Shown here one piece after another: positions 9,973-23,014 of a stretch of DNA of 64,000 nucleotides. A program made the position numbers and the translations under genes. The DNA comes from Pohlia nutans (taxonomy: Eukaryota; Streptophyta; Bryopsida; Bryales; Mniaceae). How positions within the stretch are numbered: the first letter of the stretch is position 1; each line of letters begins with the position of its first letter. The stretch is from positions 46,033,811 through 46,097,810 of the forward strand of contig CM040085.1 of assembly GCA_022496805.1 (NCBI GenBank), written 5' to 3'. The notes beneath the pieces are model-generated. The model did not search any database. It had not been told where the DNA came from and saw only the letters and a program-made list of their open reading frames with translations.

Positions 9973-12900
9973 ATGGAGCCCGCGTCGCGCAAATCCTCTG
10001 TCTTCGACCTCGACGTTTTAAAGCGGGAGCTCGACCGAATTGGAGTCAAGGCGCTGCATGTCTTCACCATCTGGACGTACGTCACTTGCTTCCCTGCTTG
10101 CTGGAATTCTGCACTTTGGAATTCTGTGTTGCCATGGCCCTGTCTTCGTAGTCGGTATTTCCTGGTTTTTGGCTTCCTCATGTCACGCACAGATGATGAG
10201 TGATAAAGTTTAAGCAAGGGTCAATCGACAATAATTCTTTAGGGTTTTTTTTCTGGCGGTGTATTGACCAGAAATTAGAGATACACACGGACCTGCTTGC
10301 TTTCTCTCTACTGAAGTTGTGAAATAATTATCATGTACAAGTTCCTGAATTTGAATTGTTTGCTCTATACTAAAATTCCGTGCAATTCGCAAGAAGCATG
10401 AGCTCCATCGTAGGAAGCAGGCTAGCTCTGATGGCTAGATCTTAAATGTATCGTCGCTTGGGAGTATTCGGTCATGGCTTTTGAACGTTTTGTTCTCGGC
10501 ACTCTCTTTAATTCCAAATACTTCTTGTGGCTGCCAAGCAGTGAATTTTTTTTGTTGCTAATTTCAGCCAAATTGCTATATAAAATTTGGGCTGGCTAAT
10601 TGATATAAAGGATTTTTGAAAATGAAGAAGGAATAATAGCCAGATTTCCTACATACAGTCAAGATGTGTAGCCTCTTTAAACCTAGGTATCACATGTGTA
10701 TTACCCTGATATTACCTGTACATTAATATGAAAAGGGCATCTAAGGAGCCTGGATTGCTCTTCAAGCCATGGAAATGTAGCAAAAATGCTACACTGTCTC
10801 TTGACCAAAAAAAATCACTGCTGCCAAGAACTGTCAATTTTACGTTTTACATTCAACGTGCTCTTTTGACCAAATTTAGTTATGATTGGATTAATCAGCG
10901 CTCATGCGTGCAGGTAAAAAAGGTTACTTTTAATACAAGGTCCGTGTTGCTTACAATGCTCTAATAGTGTGACAATTGCACGGGTGTCGTGGTAGGTATG
11001 TTTTGGCACATCTAGATACAGAAGCACATGATGTGCCTGGACTGCCTCATGCTGCCATTGAGATGATAAAAGAAAAATTTAAGACATTGACATCGCAAGT
11101 TCAAGATCAGCAAACATCTGCGGATGGCACGACAACAAAGCTCTTGATCCGGTTACAGGTATACTTGTGCGGTTGATGCATCAGTTGTGCGTTTGATGTC
11201 ATTAGCTTCAGAGAAACTTGAACTGTGTAGAATTATGGAAGAAGTCGGCTGCAGGGTCGATAAGAAATATGCCGATTGTGTACCTGTGTATGCAGAATGG
11301 GCAGTCTGTGGAGGCAGTGATAATGAGACACGATGCTGGAGCAGGAAAGTATGCTGGTGGACCCCGTCAAGGTGGTTCTCGGGCTACTTTGTGTGTTTCA
11401 TCACAGGTTCGACTTTTGTAGATATTTTTGAAGTTTTTTCTGGTTATCTTCATCGGCTTAGGTTTTGAACTATGTAGTTTCTTTAGTGTTCAGAATCATC
11501 CATCACAATTGACAATTTTGTGTGTGTTACTAAAGGTGGGGTGTCAGATGGGTTGCACATTTTGTGCCACTGGTACCATGGGCCTGAAAGGTAATCTGTC
11601 TGCTGGCGAGATAGTGGAACAGCTCGTTCATGCTTCTCAAGTTGCTCCCATCCGTAACATTGTCTTTATGGTACAACATCCATCTCCAGTTTGTAGAAGC
11701 TGTTGAATTTTTTGAGATGATACTTGTACCTCAAGGTGTGGTGAATTTTATCGATTTGTTGTCAAGCGTATGCATTAAAGAGGGTCCAAGATCTTGGTCT
11801 GCCTGTTTTGTGATTGGGTTCGCTATATTTGTTCAGGGCATGGGAGAGCCTTTGAACAACTATAAGGCAGTTGTGGAAGGAACACGGATAATGACTGGAC
11901 GCTGCTTCGGTCTGTCACCAACTCACATTACCATCTCTACTGTACGCAGTCTGTTGCATGTGCCATACTCTCATATTTCTTGATGTTTGTGGTACTGAGG
12001 TTTATTTCCCTCCCAAGTATTATAATTTCATCGTGACATAAAGCTCTTCGTAGAGGATGTTTGTGATGGAACTTTGATCTTAGGCCTTCCAGAAGTGTCT
12101 TTTCAATCACGCACGTGTAGTTGACATTCCTGCCTCCTTGCTATAAGTTTGAGCTCTTGATGCTTTTTTTTAATGTTTATCCTGTGTCTTGGCATTAGAA
12201 ACAATTTTGATCAACATTTTATTTGTCCCTTGATGTTGCATCAGGTTGGAGTGATCCCACGTATCTTGTCAATTGCTGATGACTTGCCTGGAATAAATTT
12301 AGCACTCTCTCTGCATGCACCAACGCAAGAGCTACGGTGCCAAATTGTACCTACTGCAAAAGCTTATCCTCTGAACAAACTCATGGCGGCTTTGAATTCT
12401 TACCAAACAATCAGGTTTCACCTTCAAGTCAGAATTACTCACTAATAGTTGTTTTTTGTTTTCTGTAAGCCAATCACTTGCAAGTAAGTTTCTTTCTTTT
12501 CGGTTTCAGAGGCAGACATCTTGGGTCAACTGTGATTTCCCGTTTTTATGTCACTGGGTATTTAGATCTGCAGTTCTGCACCTTTTGCAGCACTATCGCT
12601 TCTCTAGTATATGAGATTTATGCATAAAACGCCTCCTGCTAGTACTATATCGATTTCCTCTTTTTTAATGCAGTGGGCGGCGTGTGTTGGTGGAGTATGT
12701 AATGCTTGCTGGTATCAACGATTCTGAAGAGGTGGCACACCAGCTTGGGACCCTTCTGAAGGACCATGAAGTGGTAGGATTCAACTTAACGCATCTGACT
12801 ATATAGATTGCTATTTGCCATGATGTAATTTACTTTGATGCTATTCTTGAAATTGCAAGGTCTGGGGTTGTGTGGGTTTGGCTTTAACTTCACTTCTTTG

Positions 12901-13193
12901 GTCTTTCCCCTAATTACTCCTTAATATACACTTTGCTAAAATGGAAGCTGATTCACTTGCAGACGATCAATTTAATTCCCTACAACCCAGCTACTTCATC
13001 CAGCTTCAAGCCCTCTTCGCAGGAGGATTTAACATCATTCCAAAAGATCTTGAGAGGACTATACGGCATAAGAACAACCATTCGGCAAGAAATGGGGCAA
13101 GATATTGCAGGTGCATGTGGCCAGCTCGTTATTTCTCAATCAATAAAACAAGTTCCTAAGGTAACCGACATAGAAGAACTATGTGCAGCATAA
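9973..13193 (+). CDS. RlmN-type radical SAM RNA methyltransferase
   Basis: Eight exons, 9973-10076, 10996-11158, 11296-11406, 11536-11670, 11837-11941, 12245-12414, 12674-12773 and 12963-13193, all with GT-AG borders, join to 372 residues. The radical SAM cluster motif is GCQMGCTFC (Cys129, Cys133, Cys136). Cys122 in TLCVSSQ and Cys348 in GACGQL sit where the methyl-carrier and catalytic cysteines of E. coli RlmN lie (118 and 355). GMGEPLNNY, ALSLHAP and EYVMLAGIND are further family blocks. In bacteria RlmN methylates C2 of adenosine in 23S rRNA and tRNA; the plant substrate and compartment are inferred. No obvious transit peptide is seen. All key residues are present. Unspliced reading stops in every intron. 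I chose 9973 because the conserved SVFDLDVLKREL begins right after it. Confidence 0.94.
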
Positions 13194-13686
13194 CCTGGAG
13201 GTTGTTTGTATCATGTCTTCCATTGTCGGGTGTAAGGTGGCAGCACTGGAGCAACTTTTTAGCATCCTAGTGTAATCTTTGTCTCCATATTCAACCTTAA
13301 ACATCACTGATTTTGCATTGCTCAGTTTACTGAGAAGATTGGTCGGTTTTGCCCATAGCAAGCTTAATCAGTTTGTATCATAGAGAATTACAGACGGTCA
13401 ATCCAGAGCTTTGTCTTGGGAGGGGTCTTTTGGTATTCCAGACCTGTCTCTGTGCTGTCATCCACACTACTGAATGGAGTTAAACGCAGCCATACACGTT
13501 GCTTTATCATCGAATTTCACACATTTCACAGCTTAGCCGTTGACCACCTTCTCTAAAGCATTTAATTTTAATTTTTTTTTTCAAATCACACCGCAAATGA
13601 ATCACATGGTGAGGTAAGCCACTCTATTTGTGCCACTATGTATCAATAGTGTACATAGTGAGTTTTTAAATGTAGGGTGGTTTACC
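13194..13686. other. 3' flank of the RlmN-like gene
   Basis: Probable 3' UTR followed by AT-rich spacer up to the first TTAA MITE. No gene seen. Confidence 0.4.
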
Positions 13687-13690
13687 TTAA

Positions 13691-14233
13691 CCCCTAAAAG
13701 CCCGAGGGGTATTGGACAAAACATAGATGTGTTATAATATGTGCCTTCCATATGTTTGATGAAGTTTGGTTCAATAGACAAAATGTAGAGTATCATCTCT
13801 ACAAATTATCCGTACAGTCAAACTTCCAAAAATAACTTTAGATCATTTTTTAATGAATTTAAAAGCATTAACCTTTGAAAATTTGTATAAATTATAATTT
13901 TCAATTTTAGAGTTCAAAGTTTAGTATGATTGGTTAAAGTTGGGCTATCTATTGTAAACTTCAAAAAAGCAAAAGAAATGATGGAGGAATCATCATTACT
14001 TTTCCCAAATAGCAAATTTTATAACACTAAGACAATGTTGAGATGATCTACTTTGAAAAATTCTCTCGGGTGGAGTTTAACTCGGATTGCCATAATTCAA
14101 ATTGGGTTGGAAAGTAGACTTGATGTAGTATTTTAAAATATTTTTTATTTTTTCAAAAAAAAAATATTTTTATTCCGGGCAGCCCGTTAAATTCGGGCAG
14201 CGACCAAAAAATGGTCGTTTGAACGCTTAGGGG
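13691..14233. mobile_element. TTAA-flanked MITE, family B, copy 1
   Basis: 543 bp between TTAA at 13687-13690 and 14234-14237. Ends are CCCCTAAAAGCCCG and GAACGCTTAGGGG. A subterminal hairpin GGTCG/CGACC lies next to the right end. Homologous copies lie at 21379-21917, 26019-26474 and 31744-32660 (inverted). Confidence 0.88.
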
Positions 14234-14238
14234 TTAAA

Positions 14239-14615
14239 CCCTTAAACGTCAAGAGGACCTGGGCGGGGCAGCCTAGAAGGCATCTAAATTTTCGGAGGGA
14301 AAAAAAAAAAAAAAAAAAAAAAAACGAAAAAAATGCAAAAACGGCTGTGCGGGACACTGCTAGCCAGCACTGTAGCGCTATAGCACTGCGGCATCTCAGT
14401 TGCCCCAACCTCAAAAACTTGTTCAATTTCATAACTTTGATTGTTTACCAATGATTCGACAATTTCTCAAATGAGGCGCAAATTTGCAATCTAGATCGCT
14501 TTTTCAGTAGCTTTCCAACGCACCAATCCACGCTTGATTTGGTTGAGAAAATCTACTTTTTTCTTGATTATTCTCTTTTAAATAAGCCCATGGGGCTTAC
14601 CTTGACGTTTAAGGG
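14239..14615. mobile_element. TTAA-flanked MITE, family F
   Basis: Starts CCCTTAAACGTCAAG and ends CTTGACGTTTAAGGG-TTAA (14616-14619), about 377 bp. It shares its left TTAA, with one extra A, with the right end of the family B element, so two TTAA elements sit back to back. A 28-bp poly(A) tract lies inside. Confidence 0.8.
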
Positions 14616-14619
14616 TTAA

Positions 14620-16899
14620 ACAGCTGTGGAAGGTTTTCAAGTAGGACAATCCTTTGCTTTCCAACAATTCCAACCCAAAGCATGGTGTTAAGTGAAGTGC
14701 TACTTATTGTGATTGAAATGGACACATTATGGAACAATTTTGCATATCAAAAACTCTAGATTTTTGCAGGATTGAAGTATTGTGAATTTCTTTTGGATTT
14801 TTCTCCACCACTAATAAACACAATGTTGCTGAAGTATGCCATGTCAACTAGGCTCTATAATTGTCAGTTAGCATCACATGTGAAAACTCTTCATAAATTT
14901 AATTTTTAACAACTAGCAACAAATTGCCTTCAAAAAAATTGGGTGAACTAGAGGTTGATTCAAACCACACATGTTTGTTAGTGTCCTATTCATGCAAACA
15001 ATGGTCAATTGTTGCTCACTAGCTCTAAACCACAATCATAGGGCCTGTGGCCGTAGAACTTGAAGTATTATAAATAGTATTTTTCAATAATACCATCCAT
15101 TTTCCAATTTTCAACCAAAAAAAATGTCTTTGTGAATTTCAGAGCTTTAGGCTCACAAAATCACCACTCACGGCTCCTAGGCTTTCACTTTTAGGCTCAC
15201 ATCCTTGACTTGTTGTCAAGTGCTTTGGAGGGGTTGGTATAAAACCTATAAAGTATTGACTAAAGATAAAGTTTCATTACAAATAAGCCCATATTCAAAT
15301 GTTTTGCATCCGTTGTGGTATGTGTGAGATGGTGTATTGTGTAGTATTAAAAACGTTCAAACTATTTTAGTCCTAATCATTGATTACCTGTAAATAACTA
15401 GTGGGACCCGTGCTGTTGAGCACATTGACGTTAGTTTAATGTTAAGAATTTTTATGGACTTTTGAGCTTGGGTTGTGTCCTCGACGGATTCTAACGCGGA
15501 ACGGTTGAGTGAGACAAACCGAGCTGTATTGTATTATAGATATAAGTTTGTATTATAGAGTTTACTTTTGAAAAAGGCATCAATGACAAAAATCGCTATC
15601 CTTGAAGCATGGCTAGTCAAACTACCCAACAAATTGTTTGTTCGATAATAATAATATGCCCTACCTGAAAGTTACTAAGTTATCCCGTTTCAATTCACAT
15701 TGTCGATTTATATTGGTCGTATGAGGTTGGACTCGGCATGTTAGTGGGTAAGGAAGAGGATCACCTGAGAGTCATTTCGAAAAACAAGTCACTAAAATCT
15801 CATAGATAAGCTAAAGTCCACGACCTTCTCGATGAGATTTCAGTACTAAAAACCCACGACTTCTGGTAGTTGTGTCACCTAGACCTAGCAAATGATCAAG
15901 TGACCCACTGTGAATGATTGAGGCAAACCTACACCCATACTCGTACGAGAGGTAAAAAAACTAAAACAAAAACTTGTCCCTATTTTTTGAGATGGTGAGT
16001 CCACGTTGACAAAGTGGGGCAACAGACGTCGAATATAGAATTAAAAATTTCAAGAGAAAACCAAAAAAATGGCTGGTACAAGTATGGTGTAGTTTCGTCC
16101 TACCTACGGTGAATACCCCTATTGACCATTGTGCTCACAAATGACGCACATTTCCGCTTTCCAGCCCTTGCAAGCAAAATACGTAGAGATCCTGCGGCTA
16201 GTGTAAAATCAGCCGAATGAAATTGCCAAATTACCAATTGAAACTCATAGTTTTAGGCTAAAATCCGGATAAAATTTGTGATCCTCGGGTGCTACCTAGG
16301 TGAAACATGGGTAATAACTGGATGGGTTCCGTCTTCTCTAAAACCGATTGCTTTTGTAAAATATTGGATTTTAGCTGGTTTTCTTCGAAAACTCCCCTTG
16401 CAAGGTGCAACCACAGTCCACAAAAGGACGAGACCACAGTCAAATGGCTTCACTCCATTATTATAGAATATGTGTGTGCCGTTAAGCCTGCAGGCGCCGT
16501 CCTGTGTACTGTACACGACGCTTGCGTAATTAATGAGCGAATTATATTATTGTTATAAGTCGCCTGCATGTCACGCTCACTGAGCTACTGGCTGAGCTGC
16601 CACACCGAAGTCTTCTTTCTTGGAGATCTTCAAGCTCACTCTTTGCTACCATAGCCACTGCCCTTACAGATCGAAGCTCCAGACCGGGGCAGAAACAACA
16701 ACATCAAATTCAAAACACACGCTTCCATGTGTGGGTGAGGATCGATGACTGCATTTTTGTTTTCCAAAGTGTTTGTAGAGGTGATCGCACCACGTTTGAG
16801 AAGCTGGTGATGGGTTAGGTAAACCAAGCCCTCACTTCGAACATTGCCTTGTTTCGATCGCACCAACCATTGTGTGCGTTCTTGAGAGGAGATCAATTG
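14620..16899. other. AT-rich intergenic spacer
   Basis: No conserved coding region, RNA gene or clear repeat ends were recognised. A GC-richer stretch from about 16260 to 16860 holds only short overlapping ORFs on both strands, without domain-like features. Confidence 0.4.
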
Positions 16900-17497
16900 C
16901 TGTCGATCATTGCATTTTTGGTGAAGCTATGGCAGGGGTTAATATGATGCAGCTTTTCTATTTAACACAGCATTACATACATACGTACATTTGTTGTGTT
17001 CGTTGCATCATCTTACGTAATGCAGCTGTCAGCTTTGCTTTCTTATTATTTATTGTTTCCTACTTGAACCCCCTTCTAAACCCTGTTCTGTATAGGCAAT
17101 TCTCTAATGATCGATGGGGCTATGCAGTTGGTTTGGCAATCATCTTCAATCGGTTTTCAATCGACCCTTGTTTGTTACATTTCCATCAACTTTTGGGGGT
17201 TAATAGTTGAAAGATGCCTGCAAAATCTCCACAGACTTTGCTCCAACCACTTGATCTTGGAATGCAGCTGTCACATTGTTTTCTTTGATTGCGATTCCGC
17301 TTGCTACTAGCTGGAAATGGCCAGTTTTAGTGTTTATGTACATCTACTAAGCTTACTGATACATTTTCTTTGGTATTGAAATATATTTGTTCACAGGTTG
17401 AAGAAGATCGACACTCCTGGTGTAGAGTAACCAATCTTGATGCTCTCTGTTCAAACGTTCAACCTCCCTGTTGAATGCAGGTGAGATCGATTGAACC
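16900..17497 (+). promoter_or_regulatory. Upstream region and 5' UTR of the DUF604 gene
   Basis: A TTGTTCACAG acceptor-like site at 17387-17396 followed by a purine-rich leader suggests a 5' UTR intron. The ATG at 17498 is preceded by GAACC. No other promoter element can be assigned. Confidence 0.35.
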
Positions 17498-20409
17498 ATG
17501 GGGGTAGTAGGCCATGGAAATGGGAAGAAGCAGAACGCACACGGAGATCAGAGCAAAGTGAGCATCATCGCAGTAAGCGTGGCGTGTGCATGTTCCTTCA
17601 TATACGTTCTGTCACTGTTTCTCATGAGTGTGCACCCGTGCTGGACTTCAAATTCATGTCAGTCCACACCGTGCCCTCACGATGCAGCGATGGATTACGC
17701 AATGCCTCCCAATCATGCGAGAATTCGAACAGGCACGGATCTGTCGAGGATCGTGTTTGGCATTGCGGCAGCAACAGACACATGGTGGGGCAGGAAAGAG
17801 TATCTGAAGCTGTGGTGGAAACCAACCACGATGCGGGGGTTCGTGTTCTTGGACAAGCCGCCGTATGGGAATTACTGGCTTGCGGAGTGGCCTCCTTACC
17901 GAATCTCCGAGAACACGTCCCACTTCAAGTACACGTTCAAAGGAGGCTGGCGATCCGCCATTCGAATCTCAAGAATTGTGTCGGAGATGCTGCGGATGGA
18001 GCTGGAGAATGTGGACTGGTTTGTGGTTGGCGACGACGACACGTTGTTCTTTGCTGATAACTTGGTGCACGTTCTGTCCAAATACGACCATAACCAGATG
18101 TTCTACATCGGCAGCAACTCCGAAAGCCACTTGCAGAACATCTTGTTCTCTTACTCCATGGCCTTCGGTGGAGGCGGATTCGCCATCAGTTTCCCCCTTG
18201 CCAAGGCGCTGGCGAAAATCCAGGATGACTGCCTCTCAAGGTACGAAGATGAAAGATCACAGTCGGGGAGTCCTAACCGTCCACTGTATTTTCTGCAATG
18301 TAGGAAAATTGAACCCCCGGCTGCAAATCATCTGTTTGTGTGAAAATGGCTTCAGTTTGACACGATCGACACTGTTGATCTTGTAGTATAGAACAAGAGC
18401 TTTAAAATGATGTATTGCAATCAGAGGACGAGGTAAAATGAGAAAATGCCACTGTTGCAAGTTCAGTGATGCAGATGGCCATATTGGGCGTTTTAGACGC
18501 TTAGATCTTTGAATGTACGCGGTAGTGATTCTTTTCTGGCATTCTGATGCAACAGATACCCGTATCTGTTTGGTAGCGATGATCGAATGCACGCGTGCAT
18601 GGCTGAGCTTGGCATTCCGCTTACGAAAGAGCCAGGATTCCACCAGGTTGATCTCATTCTGTGGCTCTGTTTTTGATGAATTTGCACTTATACTTCTTTA
18701 TATGTATCTTATTCGTCTCTTTATTACGAGTCCCTCTGTCCGGAAATAATTGTCCCAGTTTTTGGCATTTTTTGCAATATCTACATTCCTATGTTTTATA
18801 CTTCAAACGATATCCCTGTCCATTTCAAATAGGGCTGACAATGAGAGAGACAAAAAAACTACATACTACTATTAAAGATGGACCATTTTTTGAGTACTGA
18901 GACGGTTAAGAGTTAAGTTAAGACACGCCAAAATCCAGTACAACATGGTTTAGGGTTTAGGGTTTTTTTGTGGCTTGTTCTTGCAGCTGGACATTGTGGG
19001 AGACATCTCGGGTCTTCTAGCGGCGCATCCGGTGGCACCGCTGGTGACGCTGCATCACCTGGGGATAATCGAGCCCATCTTTCCGAGCACAGCGAGGACG
19101 AACTACTCGCGAGTGGGTGCACTGAAGCATCTGCTCAAGGCAGCGGAAGTGGAAGCCGGCAGTATAGTGCAACAATCCTTCTGCTACGCAGAGAGCCTGC
19201 GGTGGTCGATTTCGGTCTCGTGGGGCTACGCGGTGCAAGTGCACAAGGGCTTCGTCAGTCCTCGGGAGCTCCAAGTGCCCCAGAGAACCTTCAGGTCGTG
19301 GTACAAGCAGCGCAGCAAAGTGGAGTTCCCATTCAACACGCGCGAGGCTCCGGAGGAAATTTGCAAGCAGCCCACCCGGTTTTTCATGCACTCCGTGCGC
19401 GATGGCGATGTGATGACGGCCATTTTCCTGCCAGAATTAATCAACCCGCAGAAAGAAACCTGTGCTGACAAGCTACAGCCCCTCAGTGCTGTGGAGAGGA
19501 TTCGCGTGACGAGGAAGAAGCTTGACCCATCTTGGTATCAGGTAAGAGCATGCACCTCCATGAGCCCTTGACTCTGAAAACTGGATGAAATATCCTTGCA
19601 TTTAATGCTGAAAATTCAGGGCTACATCAGTAGGAAGGATTATCTTGATGTCAAAATGATATCAAAATGATATATGCCACAGTGATGTAGGGATTAGTGT
19701 CATTTTGATGTCAATTTGATGTAAGCTTCACATCCATGTGGTATAGGTCATTCTAATGTAAGGTTAACATGTATCATTTTCATGTCAAGTTTACATCCTT
19801 TTGAATTGGGGCATGTTAAGTTTGCATCATTTTGACATCAAAATGACACTAATCCCTACATCACTGTGACATGTCATTTTGATGTCATTTTGACATCAAA
19901 ATGACCCTTTTTTAAGTTTACTGATGTAATGAGAGTGATACACAATATGAGCAAGATGTAATGATGCTTTTATAGTCCCTCTATAGCCAAGTCAGGGAAG
20001 GGCTCAATATCCTAGATTGATGGACAATGATGATTATCCATGTGGAGTGATTTTGGTTGATTATGAACGCACTTTACATAGGGTGATTATAGCGGTTCAA
20101 GGGTGTGGAGAGGATAGCTTCTTGGATGTGAAACGAATTTTGATTTGGAGCTACAGTACACTGTAAAACACTATTCAGGCTGCGTTCATTTCATATTCAG
20201 GCTGCGTTCATTTCATATTCAGGCTGCGTTCATTTCATGCAGAAGATGACATACATGCCCACCATTGGTTTTGACCCCCAATTGCTGTACATGATGATTT
20301 GCAGATGCCAAGAAGGTCATGCTGCAGGGTCAAGAATTGGAGTACTGAGGAGATTGATATTCATGTAGGCCCATGCGAGGAGGGGGAGAGTCTCATTGGC
20401 ACCTTCTAA
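17498..20409 (+). CDS. DUF604 family glycosyltransferase (GT31, Fringe-like)
   Basis: Four exons, 17498-18240, 18556-18646, 18987-19541 and 20305-20409, join in frame to 497 residues. Residues about 21-45 form one hydrophobic segment after a short basic N terminus, so a type II Golgi membrane protein is likely. The lumenal part has the nucleotide-sugar/metal motif DDD at 179-181 in FVVGDDDTLFF, a GGGGFA loop at 224-229, SDDRMHACMAELG in exon 2, and VTLHHLGIIEPIFP in exon 3. Exon 4 supplies the Cys-rich end MPRRSCCRVKNW. These blocks define the plant DUF604 family, whose acceptor sugars are not established. No break is seen. Exon 2 (91 bp) was recovered from splice sites and conservation, and it alone restores the frame between exons 1 and 3. 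Intron 3 contains an inverted-repeat element. Confidence 0.93.
18947..18965 (+). repeat. Short telomere-like TTTAGGG repeat in intron 2
   Basis: GGTTTAGGGTTTAGGGTTT lies 21 bp before exon 3 of the DUF604 gene. It matches the plant telomere unit and telo-box. It may be an old telomeric patch or a chance pyrimidine-poor tract. Confidence 0.7.
19640..19907. repeat. Fold-back element in intron 3 of the DUF604 gene
   Basis: Arms 19640-19722 and 19827-19907 are inverted copies sharing CACAGTGATGTAGGGATTAG and flanking GATGTCAAAATGA runs, around a 104-bp loop. Each arm is itself built of short TTTTGATGTC / GACATCAAAA palindromic units. No target duplication is clear. Confidence 0.8.
20173..20238. 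repeat. 22-bp tandem triplication in intron 3
   Basis: Three consecutive, essentially identical copies of an ATTCAGGCTGCGTTCATTTC-containing unit lie 66 bp before exon 4. Confidence 0.9.
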
Positions 20410-20665
20410 TTATTCTATCAATTCAGCAGCAGTCTGCGGCTTGATATCACTGGAATGGCTACAACATGAAATGCGCACTCGTAGTGATGCATTGATAGAT
20501 GCAGTCTGCCTGTATACTGTATATACTAGGACCTGTAACTAGGTTTGCCGGCACCGATGGTGGAACTATCTTGGCATGCATGTGTGTACCACTCTGTGTT
20601 ATATAATAGAGATTGTACAAAAATGGTTTCTGCTGAATCGGCAAATTTGGAAAGCTCCAAGTTGG

Positions 20666-21374
<709 letters not shown>

Positions 21375-21378
21375 CTAG

Positions 21379-21917
21379 CCCCTAAATGACAGAGGGGGTA
21401 AGAGTAAAACCTAAATGTGTTATAAAATGTTATTTTGCAATTTTGATGGACTTTGGTCTAAAAGAGAAAATGAAAAGCATGATGTTTGGTAACTATCCGT
21501 ATAGTCAAACTTTCAAAAAATGTTTTAAATACTCATTTGATGAATTAGAAGCATTTACCATTTAATATTCACCAAAATTACAATTTAGAATTTTAGAATT
21601 TCAAATTTGGCATGATTGGTTAAAACTAGACATTCTATTCTAAAATCTTAAGAAGAATTTTTTTCAAAGGAGAAAACATCATTAGTTTCCTCAAATAGTA
21701 AATTTTATAACACTAGGACAATATTGAGGTCTTTGTCTTTGAAAAATTCTCCTCGGTGGAGTTTAACTCGGATTGACATGATTCAAATTGGATTGAAAAG
21801 TAGACTTAATTTCCTATTTGAAAATATCTTTTATTCAAAAATAAAATAAAAAATCATCTTAGGTAGCCCGTTAAAAAAGGGCAGCGACCATGAAATGGTC
21901 GTTCGATCACTTAGGGG
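21379..21917. mobile_element. Family B MITE, copy 2, in a CTAG target
   Basis: 539 bp with ends CCCCTAAATGAC and CACTTAGGGG, flanked on both sides by CTAG (21375-21378 and 21918-21921) instead of TTAA. A tandem paralogue of the surrounding repeat has a single TTAG at 21287-21290 at the matching position, an empty-site equivalent. Confidence 0.88.
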
Positions 21918-22240
21918 CTAGACTACGCAATACGTGTTGCTAAGTATTGCATACTATCAAGGGCAATGTAAAGTAATGCAATAAACCAATACCAAAAACT
22001 TAAGCATTGAGTATAAAGCCTTTAAACTAGAGTAATCAAGACTTATATTGGCAAGATTGAGATTTCCCTCATCTTGCTACTAATATATACTAAAAATATG
22101 TTTTAATTTTTCTTTCAAGAAAGTATGACGTCCTAGCAGGCACTAAGATATTTTAGAAATCACAATAATACTTCAAAAAGTCACATACATAGCTTTGAAG
22201 AGGCACTTGGATGTTTCAAGTAACCGCGAAAGGTATTTTA

Positions 22241-22650
22241 CCCGGGGAGTGCACTTAATGTTAGGATTAGGAATACACGTGAGTGCGTTTTAATAGCATA
22301 CCCCCTACAATACTTGACCTTAAAATAGTTTTTAAATTAAGATTTTTTAGGTGCTAAATCATTACGTATATATCTATCATTTGGTGTACATTTCAAGACC
22401 TACAGTTTCAAAATCTTATTAAAAAAATTATAGAAGTTTGAACTAAAATGTGGTGTTTTTTGCTTCAAAAATCAATTTAAAAATATTTACAAGTGATTAT
22501 ATTTTGAAATTTATACAACAAGAACTTTAGATTGTGTTTAACAACTTCATATTTTTAAACAAATTTTAAATGATTTTTTAGTACATACATAGGGGGGTCG
22601 AAAGTACGCACTCACGTGATTCCTAGTCTTAGCTTTAAGTGCACTCCCCG
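22241..22650. mobile_element. MULE-type MITE 1
   Basis: 410 bp with a perfect 10-bp target duplication AGGTATTTTA at 22231-22240 and 22651-22660. The inverted ends share CGGGGAGTGCACTTAA and a CACGTGAGTGCG block further in. The long duplication fits the Mutator superfamily. Confidence 0.85.
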
Positions 22651-22736
22651 AGGTATTTTAAAGGTCATTTAAGAAGATACTACATGAATATACTTAATAT
22701 TCTAAAAGATTGACTTCTTAGCAAACACCATGGGCA

Positions 22737-23006
22737 CCCAGGGGGTGCACTCTACATTAGGTTTGAGAATCACGTGCGTTCATGACCCCCTCTAAAAACC
22801 CCTTTGTATACGAGGGGTTGTATGTCTGAAAACCTTTGTATACAAATCTATTCCGTCCTAAATATATGTTTAATGTAAGTATACATTAATATTTTCAGCT
22901 CTAAATATGTTTATTGTATGTATACGTAATACGGCAATGTTCAAATTAATACCCCTTCTGTGCAGTCACGTATACTTGTACGTGTTTAGTACAGTGCACC
23001 CCCGAG
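22737..23006. mobile_element. MULE-type MITE 2
   Basis: 270 bp flanked by CATGGGCA at 22729-22736 and 23007-23014. The ends carry GGGGGTGCACT in inverted orientation, related to MITE 1 only 86 bp away. The interior has TATACGTA-type short palindromes. Confidence 0.75.
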
Positions 23007-23014
23007 CATGGGCA

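Noticed and set aside
16872..17310. ORFs of 112 and 67 residues upstream of the DUF604 gene
   Set aside because: Hydrophobic AT-rich translations without conserved features; the region fits a promoter and 5' UTR.
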